Origin: Pantoea cypripedii
GTDB taxonomy: Bacteria > Pseudomonadota > Gammaproteobacteria > Enterobacterales > Enterobacteriaceae
DNA length: 64,000 nucleotides
Assembly (NCBI RefSeq): GCF_011395035.1
Contig: NZ_CP024768.1
Coordinates: 592,586 to 656,585, forward strand
Direction: 5' to 3'
The position numbers and the translations under genes were made by a program. Within the stretch, counting starts at the first letter, position 1, and every line of letters begins with the position of its first letter. The notes under the pieces are model-generated. The model saw only the letters and a program-made list of their open reading frames with translations, was not told the origin of the DNA and did not search any database. This document shows, piece after piece, positions 16,161-24,983 of the stretch.

Positions 16161-16614
16161 TAAAAATATATTTGCTGGCGGCAAGAACGATGGCACAGGT
16201 TGCCGCCATCATTATCCGCTTCAGCCATTGCAGTTCTTTCTTGATACCGATGATATCCAGGTTCATGGTGTGGATTTGGGTATCCGTTTTGTCGAAACGC
16301 GCGTCGATTTTCTCGAAGCGTTTATCGACCAGAGCGAAACGACTATCAATATTCTTTTCTATCAAATCGAAACGTTCATTGACGTTTTTTTCAAACAGGT
16401 CAACGCGTTCTTCTAAACGATCAACGCGTTGATTGAGGGCCTGCTGCCCCTGCACCACACCTTCCATCGCCTGGGCAAGGTCGACCTTCGTCAGTGAATG
16501 TTCCTGCTGCATTTCGGCAAAGATCTCGACCAGCACTTCTGCCTGCCGTTCTTCCACGCCTGCCTGCTGCAGGGATTTGTATGCTTTATGGGTGTTCATC
16601 ATCGCCAGTGTCAT
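16153..16614 (-). CDS. DUF1640/CCDC90-like coiled-coil protein with C-terminal membrane anchor
   Basis: 153 residues from the ATG at 16614, which has AGGGAGA seven bases upstream; the longer frame begins in non-coding sequence. After THKAYKSLQQAGVEERQAEVLVE (family start) comes a long coiled coil (about 45-130) with heptad-like repeats such as DRLEERVDLFEKNVNERFDL and ALVDKRFEKIDARF. The C-terminal helix IMMAATCAIVLAASKYIFIS anchors it. Bacterial members of this family are of unknown function; mitochondrial relatives (MCUR1) are scaffold factors. The stop overlaps the acetyltransferase end by 8 bp, convergent. Confidence 0.75.
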   Translation of the reverse strand: MTLAMMNTHKAYKSLQQAGVEERQAEVLVEIFAEMQQEHSLTKVDLAQAMEGVVQGQQALNQRVDRLEERVDLFEKNVNERFDLIEKNIDSRFALVDKRFEKIDARFDKTDTQIHTMNLDIIGIKKELQWLKRIMMAATCAIVLAASKYIFIS

Positions 16615-16756
16615 CCATGTTCTCCCTGATCCGTTTCCTTGAGCGGAGGAAATTAACCAGGTTGTGATAATTACGCTATGCAACGATGTATATTTTGCGC
16701 GCCATCTCGAAAAAAATCAATTAGTACAACGAGTAACGCGATGTGAAGGCGGGTTG

Positions 16757-16776
16757 GCCTGCACCGAAGTGCAGGC
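16757..16776 (-). terminator. Hairpin after the APC permease gene
   Basis: GCCTGCAC (16757-16764), CGAA loop, GTGCAGGC (16769-16776), 9 bases downstream of the permease stop on the minus strand. No T-run follows, so the hairpin may protect or weakly terminate. Confidence 0.4.
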
Positions 16777-16785
16777 GGGAAAGGC

Positions 16786-18387
16786 TTAATTGTGTGCGTA
16801 TTTTCCGCTGACGTTATTGCCGGATGACGGGGTTTCATCCTCTTCATCCGTGATGGCAGGGACAGACAGGCTGGCTTTCACTCCCCAGAAGTAGCAAACC
16901 AATGAGGCGACAATGACCAGAATCATATCCAGTGGCGTGCTAATCACTCCGCTGCCGCCGTAAGTTCCCAGCATAGAAATCACCATCACGGCAATGTAAT
17001 AGGCCAGCAGCCACCAGGCGCATTGCAAATCGCGGCTAAACTGGCTGTTTTTCTTGCCAAAAATGGCATAACCAATCCAGGCAACAATCAGTATCGGGAT
17101 GAGGATTTCATTCACCGACCAGCCGCTCCAGTAAATCAGCAGGGTACTGGCGACAAATGCCAGCGGGCTGAGAATGGCGGCGACTGGCAAACGGAATGGA
17201 CGCTGCATATCCGGCAGATGATTACGGAAGGCCCCTAGCGTTACCGGACCGGGCATATAGGTGAAGACGGTCGCGGAGGTCACCGCGCCAATCAGACCAC
17301 CCCAAACCTGGAACTCTGACGGCAGCGTCCAGACGATAGCCAGCAGCAGCGACAACCACAGCGCACCCCGCGGTACGCCGGATTTCGCATCCACTTCACC
17401 AAATACTTTGAACAGATGGCCATTACGCGCCCAGGCAAACAGCACGCGAGCGGCACCTGCCAGATAGATGTTGCCGGTCCCGGCGGGTGAAATCACCGCA
17501 TCAATCAGGATCAGGTTAATCAGCCAGGTCAGGCCAAGGCTGCGTGCCAGATCGGCATAGGGTGACTGGAACACCTGCTTCAGTCCTGCCCAGCCATGTT
17601 GCGACAGCAAATCGGTCGGTACTGCGCCCATAAAGGCGTATTGCAGTGCCAGATAGATGACAAAACTGACGGCAATCGCGATACCGATGGCCAGCGGTAC
17701 GTTGCGCTGCGGGTTTTTTGCTTCACTGGCGAAATCCACCGCCTGGCGAAACCCGAGGTAGGCAAACACGATACCTGCGCCGGTCAGCGAGCTGAATACG
17801 CCATGCGCTCCGCCTGGGGGAGCCGGTGGTACATCAAGGTTAGGAGCATGGAAGTACAACAGCAGCGTGCCGATTGTCAGTAACGGTACGATGAATTTGA
17901 AAGTGGTCACAATGGTATTCACGCGACCAAAGAAGCTGACGCTCCAGTAGTTCAGCAGGAAAAATGCCACCAGCAGGCCAATCTGTACGGCAAAACCGAG
18001 TCCGGTTGGGCTACCGTCAGCGTGACCGAGTGCGGGCCACCAGTAGATGGCGTATTGTCGTACTGCTTCCACTTCAACCCCGGCAGTGCTGGTGTAGGCC
18101 AGCAGTGAGCTGACGCCAATAACAAAGCCGACGATGTTGCCATGCGAATAGTTGGGATAGCGCACAAAGCCACCCGCACGTGGCAGCGCTGATGATAACT
18201 CGGCGTACACCAGACCGATCATCAGCACGATAACCGCCCCCAGCACCCATGCCCAGCCGGTGTTACTGCCTGCGTAACCGGAGCTATTTAGCGCCGCATA
18301 AAGCCAGCCGGATCCGATCATCGATCCAATGCCAAGTAACGACAGATCGACCAGCCCCAATTTCTGTTTCAGTCCACTTGACGCCAT
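16786..18387 (-). CDS. APC-family amino acid permease
   Basis: 533 residues with about 12 membrane helices. The first helix carries the APC mark GIGSMIGSGWLYAA (about 19-32), and helix 6 has the FAYLGFRQAVDFASEAKNPQRNVPLAI segment typical of the family. It resembles the aspartate-type permease YveA of Bacillus subtilis and relatives in Burkholderia and Enterobacterales; substrate assignment to acidic amino acids is a guess from that. The C-terminal tail is acidic (TDEEDETPSSG). It is a single-gene unit with a 319-bp gap upstream. Confidence 0.82.
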   Translation of the reverse strand: MASSGLKQKLGLVDLSLLGIGSMIGSGWLYAALNSSGYAGSNTGWAWVLGAVIVLMIGLVYAELSSALPRAGGFVRYPNYSHGNIVGFVIGVSSLLAYTSTAGVEVEAVRQYAIYWWPALGHADGSPTGLGFAVQIGLLVAFFLLNYWSVSFFGRVNTIVTTFKFIVPLLTIGTLLLYFHAPNLDVPPAPPGGAHGVFSSLTGAGIVFAYLGFRQAVDFASEAKNPQRNVPLAIGIAIAVSFVIYLALQYAFMGAVPTDLLSQHGWAGLKQVFQSPYADLARSLGLTWLINLILIDAVISPAGTGNIYLAGAARVLFAWARNGHLFKVFGEVDAKSGVPRGALWLSLLLAIVWTLPSEFQVWGGLIGAVTSATVFTYMPGPVTLGAFRNHLPDMQRPFRLPVAAILSPLAFVASTLLIYWSGWSVNEILIPILIVAWIGYAIFGKKNSQFSRDLQCAWWLLAYYIAVMVISMLGTYGGSGVISTPLDMILVIVASLVCYFWGVKASLSVPAITDEEDETPSSGNNVSGKYAHN

Positions 18388-18706
18388 AAAATGCCCCTGT
18401 GATGTGTTTACCTGAATGAATTTCAGTTTTGCTTATTAAATGTTGTGGCAGGGGAATAAAGCATATCGCGTGCCAGAATTATTTTATCTGCGTGATTGTT
18501 TTTTGATGAAATAAACGCAGGTGGCGAATGGCTGAATAATGGGTTTTTGGTTGGCTAAATGATGTGAAATAAAATTTATGGCGTGGAGTGATTTGACTGA
18601 AATAGCGGAATCACGGTGCAGGGCGCACCGTGATGATCCGAAATATATATTATGTGGCTGGTTGAAACATTATGTCATCCCTGCTTGAGAAATGACATAA
18701 TTCAAT
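18388..18706. other. Gap between APC permease and opgB
   Basis: No gene supported. It is AT-rich and must hold the permease promoter (minus strand). Two hairpins are seen on the opgB side: 18670-18678 with 18692-18700 (TTATGTCAT/ATGACATAA) and 18610-18634, listed separately. Confidence 0.5.
18610..18634 (-). terminator. Strong hairpin downstream of opgB
   Basis: ATCACGGTGC (18610-18619) pairs perfectly with GCACCGTGAT (18625-18634), loop AGGGC. It lies 73 bases past the opgB stop without a T-run, so it could end or stabilise the opgB transcript. Confidence 0.45.
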
Positions 18707-21004
18707 TTAACTCTGCGGTTGAGGAATAATTTTAATATCCACCATGCCGATGCCTAATTTACGTGGATCCTGGCCGATAATATTTCCCACATTGGATAGC
18801 TGTGGTTCCGGCGGTGAGATGATTAAATTATGGCTGCCGCCAGGATTGGTGAAATGCAGCGTCGTGGTTGAAAGATCATCCCCGAGGGTGATGTCCTGCT
18901 GTTGATCACCGACCCGCACCGGGATCGGCCGATGGGCATTCGGGCCAAAGGCGCGTGCGGTGATCACCACATCAAAACTGCCTGGCAGTGGGTCAACATA
19001 TTCAATGTTGACCTCCGGGGCCAGATTGGCGTTGGACCAGCGTCCCCACAGTTCCGGGCGTGAAATACCGGTGAAACTTTTGATGTTCTGCGGTGCACCC
19101 GGCACGTTGAGCATAAAGCTGTCGGCGCTGTAGCGAATGGCATTGTCTTCGATACGAATCTGCTGCTCGTTATGCTGATACTGCGCATCGCTCAGAGCGG
19201 TTTGCGGGAAGGTGGCTTTACCTTTCCACACTGGCTTATCGATACGCGTCACGCTTGGCTGGCCCCCCATTTGCCCCATCGCAACACAAAGATCGCCGGA
19301 AAGCGCCAGTTCAGGCTGCCACAGGCGAGCCATCTTAAAGCAGCGGTCAACCCAGACAAACTTATCCGCAGCGGCAAAGTCCGCCAGCTGATAGCGTAGC
19401 GGGGCGGAATATTCCCCCTCTGGCAGCGGCTCCACACGTTTATCGCCTACGCGGAAGAGAATCGGCAGCCTGAAGGTGGTGCCAGAGAAACTAAAGGTAC
19501 CTTTCTGCTGATCGACGGTGAACGCATTGAGCTTGCTGGGGAAATTCCATAGCTGGATGATATCCGGCTTCCACGCCAGTACTTTCTTCGTCATGTCATC
19601 AAACTGAGCTGACAGCGACGGCATGCTGAGGCCACTACGGCCGAGGCCAATGGCCTTATCGCCACCGAGAATATCCAGCACCGTGGCACCGTTATCCAGC
19701 GTACTCCGTTTGCCGTCGAGCACTTTTGCCTCAGGCTGATCGCCACGGATCACCATAAACAGGTCATGACGCGGTTGCTGGATCAGATATTGATGCGCGG
19801 TATTGTTCATGGCCAGATGGTCTGACGTCACCACAATGATGGTGTTCTTAAACCAGGGCGAGGCTTTGATGCGTTCAATCAGGCGTGCTACATGTTCCTG
19901 TGAACAGGCGACAGCGCTGAAAGACTGGTTAGGTTTACCGTCATAGCTATAGCTTTTATGTTCACAGGTCCGGGAAATAAAACCATCCGGGTGGTGAGTA
20001 TCAACCGTCAAAGTAAAGAGCGCGAAACGTTTTTGCTGGCGTGACAGTTCCTCATACTTCTTAAACACCTCATCCATTACGGTGTCATCGTAATAACCCC
20101 AGTTATTACGATAGTTGGGATCGGTGACGCGGTCTTTCAGCTCCTGGGCACCGTACATATGGGCCGGGTCAAAACCGTGTGACTTGAGGAAGGTGTCTTT
20201 ACCGGCAAAGCGCAAATCCGCGCCCTGAATAAACCAGTTCTCATAGCCTGAGTTTTTCAGGATATCGCCGAGGCAAACATTCTGCGGAAAGAAGCTGGAA
20301 AGCGCTGCCGAGGCGTTATCCTGGAATGGCGCAAACAGCGGGATACCACACTGTGAGCCGACCATCCCGGCAATGGTGTAATCGGTGCCTGGCAGTTGCT
20401 CGGTGTTACTGAAATCCAGGCTTTGATCTTTTTCCCGGCTCAGTTCGGGAGCCAGTCCGGGAAAGGTTTGCTCATTAAAGTAGGTACGTTCCAGACTTTC
20501 GCCATAGATGTAGACCAGGTTGAGCTTCGGCTCGGCAATGACCGATTTTGGCGTTTTGAAATAGCTCTCGAAGTCAGAATCCGCCTGGCGGTTATGGGAG
20601 ACGATCAAATCTTTCACCTGACGAAATGCCGGGGTGGTTTGTACCGAACCCGCAGCGCAGGCGATAGCCAGCAGACTCCAGCCAAGATGATGCTGCTGTT
20701 TACGGCGGCGTAACAGCCAGGAGAGCAGGCAGAACAGCAAAAACAGCGCAATGATAAGCCCGATGGCAGGCACCACGTATTTGCTGATCCCCGCACCCGT
20801 CAGGCTGTTGGTGAGGGTATAGAGTACTGCGTCATTGATGCCGTCACCGGTAAAATAGTTGCTGGCATACAGCGTGGTATTCAGCACGATAAACAGGGTA
20901 AGCAAAACCAAAATCAGGACAAACCAGAACTTATTTCGCCCGGCTTTGTAGGAATAGACTGCGATCGCAGCCAAAAAAAGTACAACCGATATGAGTTCGG
21001 ACAA
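18707..21004 (-). CDS. opgB: Phosphoglycerol transferase I (OpgB)
   Basis: 765 residues against 763 in E. coli. It transfers sn-glycerol-1-phosphate from phosphatidylglycerol to the glucose backbone of osmoregulated periplasmic glucans. The N-terminus has four membrane helices (about 4-20, 27-47, 75-98, 107-122), then a periplasmic alkaline phosphatase/sulfatase-type domain: YIYGESLERTYF (165-176, catalytic and metal site), FTLTVDTHHPDGF and VVTSDHLAMNN. The C-terminal half contains beta-rich segments. Gene is complete and stands alone between the permease and a tautomerase gene. Confidence 0.95.
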   Translation of the reverse strand: MSELISVVLFLAAIAVYSYKAGRNKFWFVLILVLLTLFIVLNTTLYASNYFTGDGINDAVLYTLTNSLTGAGISKYVVPAIGLIIALFLLFCLLSWLLRRRKQQHHLGWSLLAIACAAGSVQTTPAFRQVKDLIVSHNRQADSDFESYFKTPKSVIAEPKLNLVYIYGESLERTYFNEQTFPGLAPELSREKDQSLDFSNTEQLPGTDYTIAGMVGSQCGIPLFAPFQDNASAALSSFFPQNVCLGDILKNSGYENWFIQGADLRFAGKDTFLKSHGFDPAHMYGAQELKDRVTDPNYRNNWGYYDDTVMDEVFKKYEELSRQQKRFALFTLTVDTHHPDGFISRTCEHKSYSYDGKPNQSFSAVACSQEHVARLIERIKASPWFKNTIIVVTSDHLAMNNTAHQYLIQQPRHDLFMVIRGDQPEAKVLDGKRSTLDNGATVLDILGGDKAIGLGRSGLSMPSLSAQFDDMTKKVLAWKPDIIQLWNFPSKLNAFTVDQQKGTFSFSGTTFRLPILFRVGDKRVEPLPEGEYSAPLRYQLADFAAADKFVWVDRCFKMARLWQPELALSGDLCVAMGQMGGQPSVTRIDKPVWKGKATFPQTALSDAQYQHNEQQIRIEDNAIRYSADSFMLNVPGAPQNIKSFTGISRPELWGRWSNANLAPEVNIEYVDPLPGSFDVVITARAFGPNAHRPIPVRVGDQQQDITLGDDLSTTTLHFTNPGGSHNLIISPPEPQLSNVGNIIGQDPRKLGIGMVDIKIIPQPQS

Positions 21005-21030
21005 GATTCAGATCCTCAGGCAAATTAAAA

Positions 21031-21068
21031 ACGCATTCCATGCGTTACGACCCTCTGCGGGGGTTTTT
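21031..21068 (+). terminator. Two-hairpin terminator-like element upstream of opgB
   Basis: ACGCAT-TCC-ATGCGT (21031-21045) is followed by ACCC-TCTGC-GGGGGT with TTTTT (21050-21068). It reads as an intrinsic terminator on the plus strand, yet no plus-strand gene precedes it; on the minus strand it would be in the opgB leader. Confidence 0.4.
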
Positions 21069-21216
21069 GCGTCAATCTATATTGGCTGTCACATGGCTGC
21101 AACATGACCAGTCAGATTTGTGCGGTTGATTTGAATTTGTTTAAAGCGGGTTTAGGCGGGCTATGGTTTGGGCTGGCAGCATTGGGTTGCTGCCAGCAGG
21201 GATGCAGGAATGAGGA

Positions 21217-21606
21217 TCAGAGTTTGCCAGTCAGATACTGTGCTTCGCCATCGGCAAAACTCCAGTCACCTTTGTTATTCGTAATAAAGCTAATCATCAG
21301 ATCGTTGCCCTGCACGCCACAGTTTTCCTGCAACTCGCGTGCTAACTCTGCCATGAATAGCGTTTTCTGTTCTTCACTTCTTGGGCTGGTGTACACCCGC
21401 ACCATCACCAGGTTGTCACTTCGTTCAAAACCGAGGCCGGTATCCTGGAAAACCATCTGATATCTTTTGTTTTCGTGAACAATCTGATAACGATCGCGTG
21501 CCGGAACTTTAAACGCGGTTAAGACGGCGCGATGGGCGGCATCCAGCAGAGTACGTAATTCTGATTCAGAACGGCCCTGAATAACATCGAACTGGAGTAG
21601 CGGCAT
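21217..21606 (-). CDS. Tautomerase-superfamily protein (MSAD-like)
   Basis: 129 residues from the ATG at 21606, giving MPLLQFDVIQGRS; this start exposes Pro2 as the catalytic N-terminal proline after Met removal, so the longer frame is wrong. The length, twice that of 4-oxalocrotonate tautomerase subunits, and the segments RYQIVHENK, RVYTSPRSEEQK and NDLMISFITNNKGDWSFADGEAQY match the malonate semialdehyde decarboxylase/cis-CaaD-like group of unknown substrate. It is divergent from the LysR-type gene at 21724, across 117 bp, and probably controlled by it. Confidence 0.85.
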   Translation of the reverse strand: MPLLQFDVIQGRSESELRTLLDAAHRAVLTAFKVPARDRYQIVHENKRYQMVFQDTGLGFERSDNLVMVRVYTSPRSEEQKTLFMAELARELQENCGVQGNDLMISFITNNKGDWSFADGEAQYLTGKL

Positions 21607-21723
21607 GATTAAACCCTCGTTTTTGCTCACATGAAAAGAGTAGGATGTGAAGCTATGCTGCCGCGTGCCGCGGTAAAGAAAAAGCGCGCTGCCTGAAATG
21701 ATTATTTATTATTTTGAACAATC

Positions 21724-22650
21724 ATGATGAAAGAGATAAAAACCGACGCACTTTGGGTGCACCTGCACTGGCTCACGGTGCTGGCCGAGCTGGGGAGTTT
21801 TACCCGCGCGGCTGAACGCCTCGACGTCAGCAAGGCGGCGATGAGCCAAAAGATAAAAGAACTGGAAGAGATGGCAGGTGTGGCGCTGGTGTTGCGCACC
21901 ACACGCAGTGTGCGTCTCACCTCCGCCGGGGAAAAGCTGGTGGAGGAGCTGCGCGATCCCTTTGCGCGTATTGAACAAAGTTTTTTCAGTGTGCGCGATG
22001 AAGCCGGTCCGGTACGCGGAATGGTGCGTGTCAGCGCCCCTGTGGCCTTTGCCCGCCAGCAGCTGGTGCCAATCATCGGCGATTTTTTGCGGGAATACCC
22101 GCAGGTGCGTTTACAGCTGGATGTGACCGATCGGCTGGTATCGCTCGGTAGCGAGGGGTTCGATCTGGCAATTCGTCATAGCCAGCAGCTGCCGGAAACC
22201 CATGTCGCCTTGCCACTGTGCGAAACCCATACCTTGCTGGTGGCGTCGCCTGCTTATCTGGCGGAGTACGGTACGCCAGCAACACCGCAGGCGTTGCAGC
22301 AGCATAATTGCCTGTATTACCCGCGCGGGCTGGAATCGCCCCAGTGGCGGTTTTGCCAGCGCAGCGACGCCAGCGAAACCGTACAGGTCAGGATTCAGGG
22401 GAATTTTGCCACCAACAATAGCGAATCGATCCGTGATGCCGCTTTGCAGGGCTTAGGGATTGCCATGTTGCCGGATTTTAGCGCCAGCGCGGCACTGACC
22501 GCCGGGACATTGCAGCAGGTACTGCCGCAGTGGCAGTCGGTTGATGCGTTTGCCGATCGTTTATGGGTGGTGCGCCCTTATGCGGCCCAGGTGCCACGGG
22601 CAGTCACCACCTTTATTCACTGGCTACGCGCGCGCTTTGTTGATGGCTGA
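21724..22650 (+). CDS. LysR-type regulator, divergent from the tautomerase gene
   Basis: 308 residues. Helix-turn-helix LTVLAELGSFTRAAERLDVSKAAMSQKIKELEEMAGVALVLRTTRSVRLTSAG (split by residues about 17-66) and an effector domain of the CrgA-like type (RGMVRVSAPVAFARQQL, DLAIRHSQQLPETHVA). This subgroup commonly regulates the adjacent divergent gene. The 3' end overlaps the convergent glycosyltransferase gene by 27 bp. Start could be either Met of the MM pair. Confidence 0.85.
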   Translation: MMKEIKTDALWVHLHWLTVLAELGSFTRAAERLDVSKAAMSQKIKELEEMAGVALVLRTTRSVRLTSAGEKLVEELRDPFARIEQSFFSVRDEAGPVRGMVRVSAPVAFARQQLVPIIGDFLREYPQVRLQLDVTDRLVSLGSEGFDLAIRHSQQLPETHVALPLCETHTLLVASPAYLAEYGTPATPQALQQHNCLYYPRGLESPQWRFCQRSDASETVQVRIQGNFATNNSESIRDAALQGLGIAMLPDFSASAALTAGTLQQVLPQWQSVDAFADRLWVVRPYAAQVPRAVTTFIHWLRARFVDG

Positions 22651-23643
22651 GGGAGACGCCAGCGCAATGGGTGCATGTGGCTGCATTAACTCACCCAGCA
22701 GGCTGGTGCGATTGTAGTTACCCAGACGCAGATTAAAGTCGAGATGCAGACGCTCATTACCGCTCAGTTTGATCACCGGTGGCGGGTTATGCGGGCGCTG
22801 CTGAAATAATACTGACCGGGCAAAAGCGGCGCTGTTCCACCCGCTCAGGCGCTGATAGAAATACGCATTGGCCTGGCCTTTGCGCAAATAGACATTTGCC
22901 CGGCGGTATTCACGCATCGCGGCCTGCTGCGCCAGTGAGCATAATTGCTGCTCCGGCTCGGCAATTTTTTGCGTCAGCAGATAATAGTCATCGCGCTTAT
23001 TCAGTTCGCTGAAAAAACGTTGGCCGCCAAGATGTTTAATCGGCGCGTACTGTTTTTGCCACTCGCGGATAAAGGGATTATTCGGGGCAGCGGCAATAAA
23101 CCAGTTTTCCATTACGGGTGACAGATAATTCATGGTCGAGACTTCACAATAGAAGCCAATCACGTCCATGCGCTGTTCCTGATGCACACGATGAACCCAG
23201 CTGAGATCTTCAAACAGCAAGGCACTGCAATCAATGCTGATACCGCCGTAGCGCAACAATAATTCCAGCCGAATTGCTTCACTCTTTTGTTGCAGGCTTA
23301 ATTCAGCGGAAGTGAAGACAAAATCCGGCAGCACTTCTTCTACATTCTGACGATGCAACAGGTGCACCTGGTGATCAGGGTTATCCTTGCGGATTTTTTG
23401 AATATTTAACATCATTGATGTAGGTAAATATTCATTTTCCCAATACATCCAGACTATTTTTGGTATTTCCGGCAGATCTTTCTGTCCGGAAATCAACACC
23501 ACATTATCCTCTTCGCTCGGATCGTATTCCGGTGCGGGTACGGCATTCAGCTGCTTTTTTTGCAGTAACATCTGGCTGGTAAAGGCAATTTTTTGCCAGT
23601 TTTGCCACAGCATACGGGCAGGTTGTAGGCGTTTTGTTGTCAT
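22624..23643 (-). CDS. GT32/capsular polysaccharide synthesis-type glycosyltransferase
   Basis: 339 residues. The family core is IPKIVWMYWENEYLP (about 60-74), a nucleotide-sugar-binding Rossmann start, and SEAIRLELLLRYGGISIDCSALL (about 121-143), which holds the Asp equivalent to the metal-binding DxD; here it reads I-D-C-S rather than D-x-D. Homologous proteins are annotated as capsular polysaccharide synthesis proteins that add a sugar to a surface glycan. No signal peptide or membrane helix; cytosolic. It stands alone, without other glycan genes nearby, so the glycan is unknown. Confidence 0.75.
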   Translation of the reverse strand: MTTKRLQPARMLWQNWQKIAFTSQMLLQKKQLNAVPAPEYDPSEEDNVVLISGQKDLPEIPKIVWMYWENEYLPTSMMLNIQKIRKDNPDHQVHLLHRQNVEEVLPDFVFTSAELSLQQKSEAIRLELLLRYGGISIDCSALLFEDLSWVHRVHQEQRMDVIGFYCEVSTMNYLSPVMENWFIAAAPNNPFIREWQKQYAPIKHLGGQRFFSELNKRDDYYLLTQKIAEPEQQLCSLAQQAAMREYRRANVYLRKGQANAYFYQRLSGWNSAAFARSVLFQQRPHNPPPVIKLSGNERLHLDFNLRLGNYNRTSLLGELMQPHAPIALASPSAINKARA

Positions 23644-24032
23644 GGTGCACCTGATTATTGTGATTATAGTGGTTGGGTTTTCCCTGATGCTGGCGCCTGG
23701 CGCGCTCTTGTTTCCTCACGGCTGTGTGTAAAATACTACACCTGCTTAATAAAGCATTCCGGCGTGCGAGGCTATCACTTTTTTTCTCTTTCAGATAAAC
23801 CGTAAAATAAATGAACCGTTACTGATAAAATGAGTGTGAAATAGATCAATTAATACGGACTGATTTAATTAAATCCCATTGAGACTATTCCTAATAAAAT
23901 AGATCTGTCCTGTGGCAGGATGCGAGGAAATTAAAAAGTCCGTGTCAGATGCAGCACTGACGCTGTTGTTTTTTTTACGGTCCTGGCATATTGGCTACGC
24001 TTAAGGGAAGCTGTTAACAAAAAGGAGGCGCT
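23644..24032. other. Gap between glycosyltransferase and beta-propeller genes
   Basis: No protein gene supported. It is AT-rich, holds the minus-strand glycosyltransferase promoter near the left side and a plus-strand hairpin-terminator unit at 23907-23976 listed separately. Confidence 0.5.
23907..23976 (+). ncRNA. Candidate small RNA or transcription attenuator
   Basis: A TAAAAT -10-like box (23895-23900) precedes a roughly 70-base unit: TCCTG-TGG-CAGGA hairpin (23908-23920), an A-rich linker, then GTGTCAG (23942-23948) pairing with CTGACGC (23957-23963) and TGTTG plus eight T. This is an intrinsic terminator in the plus direction, while the gene to the left is on the minus strand. No good -35 is seen. 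It could be a free small RNA or a leader that ends early before the beta-propeller gene. I do not match it to a known sRNA. Confidence 0.4.
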
Positions 24033-24983
24033 ATGCAGCCAGGTCACCGCGGACTACTGGCGGTTGATAAGCAGGGCAATCGCGTACTGTTTCTTAACCC
24101 GGACACCTTTGCCGTGGAGCAGGAGCTGAATGCTTTTCCACCGCGGCCCCATGAATTACTGATGCTACCCCAGTGGGGGAAAGCCTATGTACCGATTTAC
24201 GGTGATGGCATTCACGGCGCAAATCCGCATCCCGGCCATAAAGTGGCGGTGATTGATTTACGTCAGCGCGTGATTAGCGGCTTTATCGATCTCTCACCGT
24301 TACAGGCACCGCACAGCGGCCAGCTGGGGCGCGATGGCAAAGTTTATCTCTGCTGCGAAAATAGCGCGGCGGTGGCGGTGATCGATCCGGCCAGCGATCG
24401 GGTCGAGAAGACCATCGCACTGCCGTCACACAATGCCCATCGGCTGGCGCTATCCCCCAGCGGTCGTAAATTGTTTACCGACAATGAAGAGGACGCCAGT
24501 ATCACGGTGGTCGATTTGTGCGAGGCTGAAGGGCGGGTCATCGACAACATTTTGCTGCCTGGTCCGATCGCCGGTATTGCGGCATCACCGAAACATCCCT
24601 ATCTGGTGGCCAGTGCCGGGGATGCCCCACTGCTGTATGTCGTGGATCGCCAGAGCCATCGTATCCGCCAGCGCGTGCGTTTGCCGGGGCATCAACAACC
24701 TTGTCAGGTGGTCCGCTTCAGTCCCGATGGTGAACGGCTGGTGGCGATTGGCGATCACGAAGCGGTGATCACGCTGTTTGACGATCTGCTCAATCCGCTG
24801 GGTGATATCGTGGTCGGCAATAAACCGATGGACGGTTGCTTCAGCGATGACAGGCGCACGCTGCTGATTGCCAATGAAGGAGATGGCTCGCTCAGCGTCA
24901 TTGACCTGGTGCAGATGCAGGTGGTGGCAACACCGCAGGCCGGTAAGGGCTGTGAAGTGCTGAGCTATTTCACACTTAAATAA
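24033..24983 (+). CDS. YncE-like seven-bladed beta-propeller protein
   Basis: 316 residues made of repeating YVTN/WD-like blades: GLLAVDKQGNRVLFLNPDT, VAVIDLRQRVISGFIDL, VAVIDPASDRVEKTIALP, ITVVDLCEAEGRVIDNI, LYVVDRQSHRIRQRV, LSVIDLVQMQVVAT. Unlike E. coli YncE it lacks a signal peptide, so it should stay in the cytoplasm. AAAAGGAGG gives a near-ideal ribosome site. It overlaps the convergent phosphatase gene by 8 bp. Function unknown; the propeller may bind a ligand or act as lactonase-like scaffold. Confidence 0.75.
   Translation: MQPGHRGLLAVDKQGNRVLFLNPDTFAVEQELNAFPPRPHELLMLPQWGKAYVPIYGDGIHGANPHPGHKVAVIDLRQRVISGFIDLSPLQAPHSGQLGRDGKVYLCCENSAAVAVIDPASDRVEKTIALPSHNAHRLALSPSGRKLFTDNEEDASITVVDLCEAEGRVIDNILLPGPIAGIAASPKHPYLVASAGDAPLLYVVDRQSHRIRQRVRLPGHQQPCQVVRFSPDGERLVAIGDHEAVITLFDDLLNPLGDIVVGNKPMDGCFSDDRRTLLIANEGDGSLSVIDLVQMQVVATPQAGKGCEVLSYFTLK

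Noticed and set aside
23920..23935. Leader peptide ATG CGA GGA AAT TAA before the terminator hairpin
   Set aside because: Only four codons, no repeated regulatory codons and no clear ribosome site; attenuation by translation is not supported.
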